Source: an uncultured Porphyromonas sp. (lineage in GTDB: Bacteria; Bacteroidota; Bacteroidia; Bacteroidales; Porphyromonadaceae). From it: 6,048 bases of DNA. The position numbers were made by a program, and so were the translations under genes. A model generated the notes under the pieces. The model was given only the letters and a program-made list of their open reading frames with translations. It did not search any database and had not been told where the DNA came from. The stretch spans positions 1-6,048 of the forward strand of contig CAMIEW010000068.1 of assembly GCA_946222055.1 (NCBI GenBank). The letters run 5' to 3'. Positions 1-6,048 of this stretch are shown in pieces; the stretch's first letter is position 1, and each line of letters opens with the position of its first letter.

Positions 1-2
1 CG

Positions 3-1367
3 GTGATCCATCCGCTGTCTACGGCAGATCCGGTAGCGAGTGAGGCAGTACTGCAGACCGGTACGCTCGGACTGACGAGTGGGATCACCGGCAGACGCGC
101 TGTGGTGCGCAAGGAGGGCGGCAAGCGGAGCCAAGAGGGCTCTATCCTCGAGGATAAAAACTATATCGGCTATGCGACGGCTGACCGTCTGTCACCCCTT
201 GCTCTCCGCGCTCCTGTCCTTGCTGACCGACTGTCTCAGGCGACTCATGGGCTGGGACAGGTCTTCTCCATCGCTCCGTGTGCCGAGGAGGCCATCATTG
301 CCGGTGGACACGAGGCACAGGCGGCATACTGGCTCGATGACTCTACGGCGAGGTGGGTCAGCTCCACTTTCTACCCCGCGGGTCTGCCATGGTATATCAG
401 TAAGAGCAGTACAGTGGCGACCCGACTCGATAAGGGGTCGATCACTTGGCAGGCGTCGGATCCGACGCTGTACGCTTCGCTCCTGCCGTATGCTAGTAAC
501 GGAGCCTTTGCTTCCGACCATATATATACGAGAGCCTTCTCGTCCGTACAGGACCTGAAGCACTCCCCGGTGGTCAATGAGTACGTCATCCGACTTGCTG
601 AGGCGGTGATAGAGGGAGCCGGACTGGGATCCGATGAGTCGGTCGATCTGCTGGCACTCCACCTTACTGCAGGTACGCCGCCCGGTGTCCCCGCCGGCAT
701 TTCCTCTGAGCTGCTGGATAGCTACCATCTCCTCGACCGTGCGGTAGGGGAGTTGATGGATCTTCTGGATCGGAAGTTTGGACGAGGGGAAGTGCTCCTG
801 GCGCTAACCGGCAACGGCATGGCACGTCAGGAGTTGATCAGGAATGATAAGAAAAGGTATCCCACCTTCTCCCCCGAGCGCTGCCGAGCGATCACCAACA
901 TGTACCTCCATGCCAAGTATGGGATCAAGGGGCTGGTCACTGAGGTAACGGATCGGGGAGAGCTTTACTTAGACCGCACATTGATCGAGAAGAGGGACGA
1001 CCTCACTCTGGCAGAAGTACAGGACGCAGTTTCCTCCTTCCTCCTCGAGATGGCGGGCGTCTCCTACACGATCCCCGACCATACCCTACGCGATCTCCTC
1101 CCCGGGGATCGGATAGGGACTGCACGCCTGACTGCACTCCATTGCGCGCTCCCGTCACATCGGGCGGACGTCTTCGTGGGGATCAGCCCAGGCTATGTGG
1201 TTGATCGGGGTACAGAGCCGGCTCAGCCGTCTTACGCTCCTATGCCGACGATGTTCATCCTCTGGGGAGCGGGTATCGAGCCGGAGGTGATCAGCGCACC
1301 GCTCGACCTCCGCAGGGTCTCCAGAGAGATCTCTCACGTCCTTCGTATCCGGCCGCCGACGCCCTGA
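3..1367 (+). CDS. PafA-like alkaline phosphatase family protein, 5'-truncated by the window edge, apparently catalytically dead
   Basis: This is the 3' part (454 codons visible) of a gene whose start lies left of the window. The GTG at position 3 is just the first in-frame codon that could serve as a start. Intact family members are about 520-550 residues with an N-terminal signal peptide (from memory), so roughly 80-90 residues are missing. Scaffold signatures run in family order: a TG...SGITG segment (residues 19-30), EDKNYIGYAT (50-59), AGGHEAQAAYWLDD (100-113), EAVIEGAGLG (near 200-209), LLDSYHLLDRAVGELMDLLD (237-256), MYLHAKYG (300-307), LYLDRTLIEKRDDLTLAEVQ (321-340), and the C-terminal MPTMFILWGAGI and SHVLRIRPP. 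These resemble periplasmic or lipoprotein phosphomonoesterases of Bacteroidota. The catalytic positions are lost: the TADHG motif reads TGNGM (269-273), the D-x3-H zinc motif falls in AGTPPGVPAG (223-232), and the C-terminal THG histidine is absent. There is no frameshift or internal stop. Family assignment is good; its role is unknown. Confidence 0.8.
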   Translation: MIHPLSTADPVASEAVLQTGTLGLTSGITGRRAVVRKEGGKRSQEGSILEDKNYIGYATADRLSPLALRAPVLADRLSQATHGLGQVFSIAPCAEEAIIAGGHEAQAAYWLDDSTARWVSSTFYPAGLPWYISKSSTVATRLDKGSITWQASDPTLYASLLPYASNGAFASDHIYTRAFSSVQDLKHSPVVNEYVIRLAEAVIEGAGLGSDESVDLLALHLTAGTPPGVPAGISSELLDSYHLLDRAVGELMDLLDRKFGRGEVLLALTGNGMARQELIRNDKKRYPTFSPERCRAITNMYLHAKYGIKGLVTEVTDRGELYLDRTLIEKRDDLTLAEVQDAVSSFLLEMAGVSYTIPDHTLRDLLPGDRIGTARLTALHCALPSHRADVFVGISPGYVVDRGTEPAQPSYAPMPTMFILWGAGIEPEVISAPLDLRRVSREISHVLRIRPPTP

Positions 1368-1465
1368 TCGAGACTGATCAGATATTTTTTGTACCTTTCG
1401 ACTCCCTCTGGAGTCGGGTACTCTCGAGAATGACAACGGATACACTTTTTTACTAGACAATATAT
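1368..1465 (+). promoter_or_regulatory. secA leader region with a stem-loop (1391-1421) and flanking palindromes
   Basis: This 98-nt gap holds no gene. A perfect 7-bp stem, CGACTCC (1399-1405) with GGAGTCG (1410-1416), closes a CTCT tetraloop. It is extended by GTACC (1391-1395) pairing with GGTAC (1417-1421), with a TTT bulge at 1396-1398. Further out, TCGAGA (1368-1373) can pair with TCTCGA (1422-1427). There are also two 8-bp palindromes, CTGATCAG (1374-1381) and TCTCGAGA (1422-1429). A T6 run (1385-1390) precedes the hairpin and no T-tract follows it, so it is not a canonical intrinsic terminator on either strand. Weak resemblances to the Bacteroidota -7 element TAnnTTTG occur at 1383-1391 (one extra base) and 1392-1399 (TACCTTTC), but no matching -33 TTTG is evident, so no promoter is called. 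The last 20 nt before secA are A/T-rich without a Shine-Dalgarno sequence. A secA regulatory role is inferred. Confidence 0.5.
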
Positions 1466-4400
1466 ATGAGTTTCTTTAAAGACTTACTTGCCGGCATCTT
1501 CGGCAACAAGTCACAGAACGACCTCAAGCAGATATACCCCATCGTCGATCAGATCAAGTCGACCTTCGAGACGATCGATCAGCTGAGCCACGATGAGCTC
1601 AGGGCTCACACCGATCGCATGAGACAGGATCTCCGCGACCATGTCGCCGAGGAGCAGAGCCAGATCGCAGAGCTGAAGGCTAAGGTCGACAGCGCTGAGC
1701 TGAGCGAGCGCGAGGCGCTGTGGGAGCAGATCGATGTGCTGGAGGAGAAGGTGAAAGATAAGCTGGAGGATAAGCTCAATGAGATCCTCCCCGAGGCCTT
1801 TGCCGTCATGAAGTCCACCGCAAGGCGCTTCGCAGAGAATAGCGAGATCGTCGTAACGGCGACACAGTATGACCGGGATCTCTCCGTAGAGCACGACTTC
1901 GTCACCATCGATGGGGACAAGGCGATCTACAAGAATGAGTGGGAGGCCGGTGGTAACCTCACCAAGTGGGACATGATCCACTACGACGTGCAGCTGATCG
2001 GCGGTATCGTCCTCCATCAGGGTAAGATCGCCGAGATGGCGACCGGTGAGGGTAAGACGCTTGTGGCGACTCTGCCGGTCTTCCTCAACGCCCTGACCGG
2101 TAACGGCGTCCATGTGGTGACGGTCAATGACTACCTCTCCAAGCGTGATGAGGAGTGGATGGGACCGCTGTACCAGTTCCACGGCCTCACCGTTGACTGC
2201 ATCGACAAGCATGAGCCCAACTCTATGGAGCGCAAGCGGGCGTACGACTGCGACATCACCTTTGGTACTAATAACGAATTCGGTTTCGACTACCTGCGTG
2301 ACAATATGGCACGTCGCCCGGAGGATATGGTGCAGAGGGTCCACAACTACGCCATCGTTGACGAGGTGGACTCCGTGCTGATCGATGATGCCCGTACACC
2401 GCTGATCATCTCCGGTCCGGTGGAGTCTAAGGGGGACCAGATGTTTGAGGAGTTCCGCGAGGATGTGGAGTCTGTTGTCAATGCTCAGCGGACACTCTGT
2501 ACCCGGCTCCTCAACGAGGCAAAGAAAAAGATCGCGAGCGACGACCCGAAGGAGGTCGACGAGGGCTACCTGCTGCTCTTCCGGAGCTACAAGGGTCTGC
2601 CGAAGTACAAGCCGCTGATCAAGTTCCTCAGTACCGAGGGGGTGAAGAAGCGCCTCCTGGATACGGAGGGCTTCTACATGCAGGACAACAACCGCGAGAT
2701 GCATGTGGTGACCGATCCGCTCTACTTCGTCGTAGATGAGAAGAATAACCAGATCGAGCTGACCGATAAGGGCTTCGACCTGCTGTCTCAGAAGAATGAG
2801 GACCCCGCCTTCTTCGTCCTACCCGATATTGCCGCCCAGATGTCTGAGCTGGAGAATAAGGAGATGAGCGAGGAGGAGAAGGCCGGCACTAAGGACGAGT
2901 TGCTGACCAATTACTCGGTCAAGAGTGAGCGTGTCCATACCGTCCAGCAGCTGCTCAAGGCCTACACCCTCTTCGACCGAGACGACCAGTATGTCGTGAT
3001 CGATAATCAGGTGATGATCGTCGACGAGCAGACCGGTCGTATCATGAACGGTCGCCGCTACTCCGATGGTCTCCACCAGGCGATCGAGGCAAAGGAACAC
3101 GTGCAGGTGCAGCAGGCCTCGCAGACCAAGGCGACGATCACGCTGCAGAATTACTTCCGCATGTACCACAAGCTCTCCGGCATGACCGGTACGGCGGAGA
3201 CAGAGGCGAAGGAGTTTTGGGACATCTACAAGCTCGATGTCGTCGTGATCCCGACCAATCGCCCAGTGATCCGTAAGGATGAGAATGACCGCATCTACAA
3301 GACGGCGAAGGCGAAGTACAACGCCGTCATTGACGAGATCCAGGCGATCACTGAGGCTGGCCGACCGGTGCTTGTCGGTACCACGTCGGTCGAGATCTCA
3401 GAGCTCCTTAGCAGGATGCTCGACCTGAGACACATCCCGCACAATGTGCTTAATGCAAAGCTCTTCCAGAAGGAGGCAGACATTGTCGCTCAGGCGGGTC
3501 AGTCCAGTACGGTAACCATTGCCACCAATATGGCCGGTCGTGGTACCGATATCAAGCTCTCCCCCGAGGTGAAGGCTGCGGGCGGTCTCGCTATCATCGG
3601 TACTGAGCGACACGAGTCCCGCCGTGTCGACCGCCAGCTGCGTGGTCGAGCAGGACGTCAGGGGGACCCGGGGTCGTCCGTCTTCTTTGTCTCTCTGGAG
3701 GATAAGCTGATGCGCCTCTTCGGCTCTGATCGTATGGCGAAGGTACTCTCCACCATGGGACTCAAGGACGACGACATGCTCGTCTCCAAGCAGCTCAGCA
3801 ATACAGTCGAGAATGCTCAGAAGAAGGTGGAGGAGAATAACTACGGTATCCGTAAGCACCTTCTTGAGTACGACGATGTAAAGAACGCCCAGCGTAAGGT
3901 GATCTACACCCGTCGCCGCCACGCCCTTATGGGTGAGCGCATCGGGCTCGACGTGATGAATACGCTCGAGCAGTCCGCGATCTATCTCGCCACGAAGCAT
4001 GCGGGTGGCTCCTTTGACGACTTCCGCACCGAGGTCTACAAGGTCTTCGCCATCGAGTGTCCGGTCTCCGAGACGGAGTTTAAGGGACTCGAGGCCAATG
4101 ATATCGCAGCCCGCCTGATGGATGAGGCCTCTGCCACACTGAAGCGTCGCATGGACCGGATGGCGGAGCAGGCCGATCCGGCACTGCAGGCCTTCTATAA
4201 GGAGCACGGCTCTCAGGTGGAGCAGATCTATGTCCCCGTCACCGACGGTCGCCTGATGTATAACGTAGTGACCAATCTAAAGGAGGCGGTAGAGAGCAAC
4301 TCGCAGAGCATCTCCAAGTCCTTCATGAAGACGATCCTCCTCTACACGATCGACGAGGCGTGGGAGCGGCATCTGCTTGCGATGGATGAGCTGCAGAATG

Positions 4401-4861
4401 CCGTCCGCACCGCTTCGTATGAGAATAAGGACCCGCTGGTGATCTTTAAGGTCGAGGCGTATGACCTCTTCAAGCGCATGATCGATGACCTCAATATGAA
4501 GATCACTGAGATCATCATGCGCGGTCACATCAATATCGCCACCCCTGAGGAGCAGGAGGCACGTCGTCAGGCACAGGCAGCGAGAGCCGCCGCCATGGCA
4601 CGAGCCGCCGCCGCTCAGCAGCAGGTCAGGATCGGGGAGCACCACGATGATCCTCGTGCCAATGACCGCAGTCGCTACCGTGAGCAGAAGGATGACTACC
4701 AGCAGCAGGCGGAGCAGCGCACCGAGGCAGGTCGTGCCGCCTCCGAGGCTGCTCAGGCGAATAACACCCCCTACCGAGCTGCCAAGAAGGTGGGCCGTAA
4801 CGACCCCTGCCCCTGCGGCAGCGGTAAGAAGTTTAAGAACTGCCACGGCCGCAACCTCTGA
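1466..4861 (+). CDS. secA: Protein translocase subunit SecA (Bacteroidota long form)
   Basis: SecA is the cytoplasmic ATPase that drives preproteins through SecYEG. The protein has 1131 residues against about 900 in E. coli, as is usual for Bacteroidota. Visible features in order: N-terminus [17 protein letters not shown] with a charged helical, probably coiled-coil, insertion at about 61-105; Walker A MATGEGKT at 191-198 (Lys197); DEVD Walker B at 299-302; an enlarged preprotein cross-linking region with a lineage insertion at about 339-440; DEQTGR at 520-525; GMTGTA at 572-577; NMAGRGTDI at 688-696; the helicase motif [11 protein letters not shown] at 724-734; LLEYDDV near 799-805; IDEAW at 962-966 in the helical scaffold. 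An Ala/Gln/Arg-rich linker (about 1026-1108) leads to the zinc tail CPCG...NCH (Cys1115, Cys1117, Cys1126, His1127), which normally binds SecB or lipids. The ATG fits the family N-terminus; there is no Shine-Dalgarno sequence. No secM-like gene precedes it. All core motifs are intact. Confidence 0.99.
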   Translation: MSFFKDLLAGIFGNKSQNDLKQIYPIVDQIKSTFETIDQLSHDELRAHTDRMRQDLRDHVAEEQSQIAELKAKVDSAELSEREALWEQIDVLEEKVKDKLEDKLNEILPEAFAVMKSTARRFAENSEIVVTATQYDRDLSVEHDFVTIDGDKAIYKNEWEAGGNLTKWDMIHYDVQLIGGIVLHQGKIAEMATGEGKTLVATLPVFLNALTGNGVHVVTVNDYLSKRDEEWMGPLYQFHGLTVDCIDKHEPNSMERKRAYDCDITFGTNNEFGFDYLRDNMARRPEDMVQRVHNYAIVDEVDSVLIDDARTPLIISGPVESKGDQMFEEFREDVESVVNAQRTLCTRLLNEAKKKIASDDPKEVDEGYLLLFRSYKGLPKYKPLIKFLSTEGVKKRLLDTEGFYMQDNNREMHVVTDPLYFVVDEKNNQIELTDKGFDLLSQKNEDPAFFVLPDIAAQMSELENKEMSEEEKAGTKDELLTNYSVKSERVHTVQQLLKAYTLFDRDDQYVVIDNQVMIVDEQTGRIMNGRRYSDGLHQAIEAKEHVQVQQASQTKATITLQNYFRMYHKLSGMTGTAETEAKEFWDIYKLDVVVIPTNRPVIRKDENDRIYKTAKAKYNAVIDEIQAITEAGRPVLVGTTSVEISELLSRMLDLRHIPHNVLNAKLFQKEADIVAQAGQSSTVTIATNMAGRGTDIKLSPEVKAAGGLAIIGTERHESRRVDRQLRGRAGRQGDPGSSVFFVSLEDKLMRLFGSDRMAKVLSTMGLKDDDMLVSKQLSNTVENAQKKVEENNYGIRKHLLEYDDVKNAQRKVIYTRRRHALMGERIGLDVMNTLEQSAIYLATKHAGGSFDDFRTEVYKVFAIECPVSETEFKGLEANDIAARLMDEASATLKRRMDRMAEQADPALQAFYKEHGSQVEQIYVPVTDGRLMYNVVTNLKEAVESNSQSISKSFMKTILLYTIDEAWERHLLAMDELQNAVRTASYENKDPLVIFKVEAYDLFKRMIDDLNMKITEIIMRGHINIATPEEQEARRQAQAARAAAMARAAAAQQQVRIGEHHDDPRANDRSRYREQKDDYQQQAEQRTEAGRAASEAAQANNTPYRAAKKVGRNDPCPCGSGKKFKNCHGRNL

Positions 4862-4891
4862 CCGTAACTAAGCACGATATTTACTTAATCT

Positions 4892-4958
4892 AAGGACAGC
4901 CATGACCTACCCTGACTCCGGTGGAGATACAGAGGAGCGGAGTGGCTGTCCTTCTTTT
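4892..4958 (+). terminator. Terminator-like hairpin between secA and yicC, possible attenuator
   Basis: AAGGACAGCCA (4892-4902) is perfectly complementary to TGGCTGTCCTT (4943-4953), giving an 11-bp stem followed by CTTTT (4954-4958). This resembles a rho-independent terminator for secA. The 40-nt loop is unusually long and can fold further: CTCCG (4916-4920) with CGGAG (4938-4942), or alternatively CTCC (4916-4919) with GGAG (4923-4926). The structure ends only 16 nt before the yicC ATG, leaving no room for a separate promoter downstream of it. It may therefore be a leaky terminator or a 5'-UTR control element of yicC. The rest of the 108-nt gap (4862-4969) holds no gene and no recognisable Bacteroidota promoter. 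Confidence 0.7.
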
Positions 4959-4969
4959 ATACACCACAT

Positions 4970-5848
4970 ATGATATACTCAATGACCGGCTACGGGAGGG
5001 CTGAGCGGAGCGGTGAGGGAAGGAAGGTCACCGTGGAGATCTACTCTGTCAATAGCAAGAATGCAGATGTCAATGTCCATCTCCCCAATTACCTCCGAGC
5101 TCTGGAGCAGGAGATCCGCAAGACCACTACCAATAGATGCCTGAGAGGCAAGATGGACGTCTACATCAGCGTCGACCATCTTGAGACACAGGCGCCACTC
5201 ACCATCGATGAGCGTGTCGCGACCACCTACTGGGAGCGACTGCAGCAGCTGAGCGCAGATACCGGCATTCCCCTGCCCAGGGATCCCATGAGTCTGATCA
5301 TAGGCTTCCAGGGCGTGGTCCGCACGGCCGAGCTCGACCAGGCAGAGACGGAGAGTGACGGTCGCATCGTGATGGAGGCGCTCTCAGAGGCGATCGACCA
5401 CTTCACTGCCTTCCGGGCACAGGAGGGTGAGTCGCTCTACCGAGTCTTCCAGGAGAATATCGAGGCGATCCGGACACTCATCAGCTCCACTGAGCCCTAC
5501 GAGCAGGAGCGCATCGACACAGTCCGTGAGAGGCTGGAGACAGAGCTCCGCCGCGTGACGCAGAATAACTACGATGCCAGCCGACTCGAGCAGGAGATGA
5601 TCTACTACATCGACAAGCTCGACGTGCACGAGGAGCGGAATAGGCTCATCAACCACCTCTCCTACTTCGAGACCACCATGGACGGCGAGGTTGGACAGGG
5701 TCGCAAGCTCGGCTTCATCGCTCAGGAGATCGGTCGGGAGATCAATACCTTCGGCTCCAAGAGCAACCACGCCACGCTCCAGAAGATCACCGTCAAGATG
5801 AAGGATCATCTCGAGCAGATCAAGGAGCAGGTGCTCAACGTCCTCTGA
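4970..5848 (+). CDS. yicC: YicC/YloC family endoribonuclease
   Basis: The 292-residue length matches the family (about 287-295). The N-terminus MIYSMTGYGRAE is the classic YicC opening (usually M-I-x-S-M-T-G-[FY]-G), which fixes the ATG at 4970 rather than the internal Met5. The YicC-like N-terminal domain covers about residues 1-155 and includes VNSKNADVNVHLP and RGKMDVYISV. The C-terminal DUF1732 domain includes KLDVHEERNRLINHLSYFE, followed by GRKLGFIAQEIGREINTFGS (244-263) and a helical end IKEQVLNVL. No signal peptide or membrane segment is visible, so it is cytoplasmic. From memory of the literature, E. coli YicC and B. subtilis YloC act as endoribonucleases, YicC contributing to turnover of the small RNA RyhB; the substrate here is unknown. 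The gene follows secA by 108 nt behind a hairpin and sits 6 nt before the next gene. No Shine-Dalgarno sequence is visible. I see nothing degenerate. Confidence 0.96.
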   Translation: MIYSMTGYGRAERSGEGRKVTVEIYSVNSKNADVNVHLPNYLRALEQEIRKTTTNRCLRGKMDVYISVDHLETQAPLTIDERVATTYWERLQQLSADTGIPLPRDPMSLIIGFQGVVRTAELDQAETESDGRIVMEALSEAIDHFTAFRAQEGESLYRVFQENIEAIRTLISSTEPYEQERIDTVRERLETELRRVTQNNYDASRLEQEMIYYIDKLDVHEERNRLINHLSYFETTMDGEVGQGRKLGFIAQEIGREINTFGSKSNHATLQKITVKMKDHLEQIKEQVLNVL

Positions 5849-5854
5849 TCCCCC

Positions 5855-6048
5855 ATGCACTCGCTCTATCCTCATCGGAGCCTCTACTGCTGTCGGATCC
5901 TCCGTCGGCTCCGCTACGGAAGGGGACACGGCGTCCACTCGCCGATGGCGTACCGGGTGGTCTGCTCTGTCGTGCAGCCGAGGTATGAGTACTACCTCCC
6001 CACACCGGAGCGGGACCGACTGGCGCTCTGGTATAGGCTCATCGCCCG
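5855..6048 (+). CDS. Probable SAM-dependent methyltransferase, N-terminal fragment (3'-truncated by the window edge)
   Basis: An open frame begins at ATG 5855 and runs uninterrupted to the window edge (64 codons plus two bases). The residues GRGHGVHSPMAYRVV (about 23-37) match the HG[VI]HSP[FL] signature near the start of a Bacteroidota family annotated as class I SAM-dependent or O-methyltransferases. In these proteins the motif precedes the Rossmann domain by several dozen residues, so the GxGxG SAM-binding loop would lie beyond the window. The N-terminus is Arg-rich with two adjacent cysteines (12-13) and no signal peptide. The start is the first ATG after the yicC stop, lies in the same frame as yicC, and is followed 6 nt after the TGA. 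The next in-frame ATG (5945) would delete the conserved motif. No Shine-Dalgarno sequence is visible, so translational coupling with yicC is plausible. The family call rests on one motif. Confidence 0.65.
   Translation, partial: MHSLYPHRSLYCCRILRRLRYGRGHGVHSPMAYRVVCSVVQPRYEYYLPTPERDRLALWYRLIA

Noticed and set aside
3..5. GTG at position 3 as the true start of the first gene
   Set aside because: Family members carry an N-terminal catalytic Asp strand and a signal peptide that are absent here, and the sequence right after this codon already aligns to the interior of the domain. The gene is simply cut by the window edge.
1155..1460. A minus-strand open frame of 101 codons starting in the secA leader
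   Set aside because: Most of it overlaps the conserved C-terminus of the phosphatase-like gene. The peptide is Arg/Ser-rich without motifs and has no supporting promoter.
1511..2704. A 397-codon open frame on the minus strand opposite secA
   Set aside because: It lies entirely inside secA, which is unambiguous. Its Leu/Val/Asp/His-rich composition is that of a reverse-complement shadow, with no recognisable motif. Similar antisense frames occur opposite yicC and elsewhere in secA.
4647..4871. A + strand 74-codon frame overlapping the secA 3' end and running 10 nt past its stop
   Set aside because: It is a frame-shifted reading of the secA linker and zinc-tail codons, with low-complexity Arg/Ser/Thr/Pro content. 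Overlap with an intact conserved domain argues against a real gene.
1400..4926. A GACTCC-N3/4-GGAG mini-hairpin present in both intergenic gaps (1400-1413 and 4914-4926)
   Set aside because: The shared core is only ten bases in two copies and the surroundings differ, so chance similarity is likely. There is no evidence of a dispersed repeat.
5876..5913. A CGGAGCC / GGCTCCG inverted repeat just inside the last gene
   Set aside because: It is a 7-bp stem with a 24-nt loop in G+C-rich coding sequence and no U-tract follows. It is probably incidental.

Overview
The window looks like chromosomal core DNA from a member of the Bacteroidota, most likely a Porphyromonas-type Bacteroidales with fairly high G+C (roughly 55-60% by eye). 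The main evidence is the 1131-residue SecA. It has the long form and internal insertions typical of Bacteroidota SecA, and it is followed by a yicC-family gene. The start codons lack Shine-Dalgarno sequences and secA starts in an A/T-rich context, which fits the phylum. No mobile element, CRISPR array, tRNA or rRNA is visible.

Layout, all on the + strand: (1) from the left edge to 1367, the C-terminal ~450 codons of a protein with the fold signature of the Bacteroidota PafA-like alkaline phosphatase family; (2) 1368-1465, a secA leader with a strong stem-loop and two small palindromes; (3) 1466-4861, secA, complete; (4) 4862-4969, a gap containing an 11-bp perfect stem followed by a short U-tract, ending only 16 nt before the next start codon; (5) 4970-5848, yicC, complete; (6) from 5855 to the right edge, the first 64 codons of a gene whose HGVHSP motif suggests a Bacteroidota SAM-dependent methyltransferase.

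The most interesting gene is the first. Its scaffold aligns along its visible length with PafA-like phosphatases, but every catalytic or metal-binding motif I can place is replaced by residues that cannot do the job. The reading frame is intact, so it looks like a maintained pseudo-enzyme rather than a decaying gene. Its location just upstream of secA suggests, without proving, a role linked to the cell envelope.

The second point of interest is the terminator-like hairpin directly against the yicC start. It leaves no room for a promoter after it, so yicC expression must pass through the structure, by readthrough from secA or from a start site inside the gap. SecA (export motor), YicC (endoribonuclease family) and the possible methyltransferase have no evident shared pathway. 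yicC and the downstream gene are tightly packed and probably co-transcribed.
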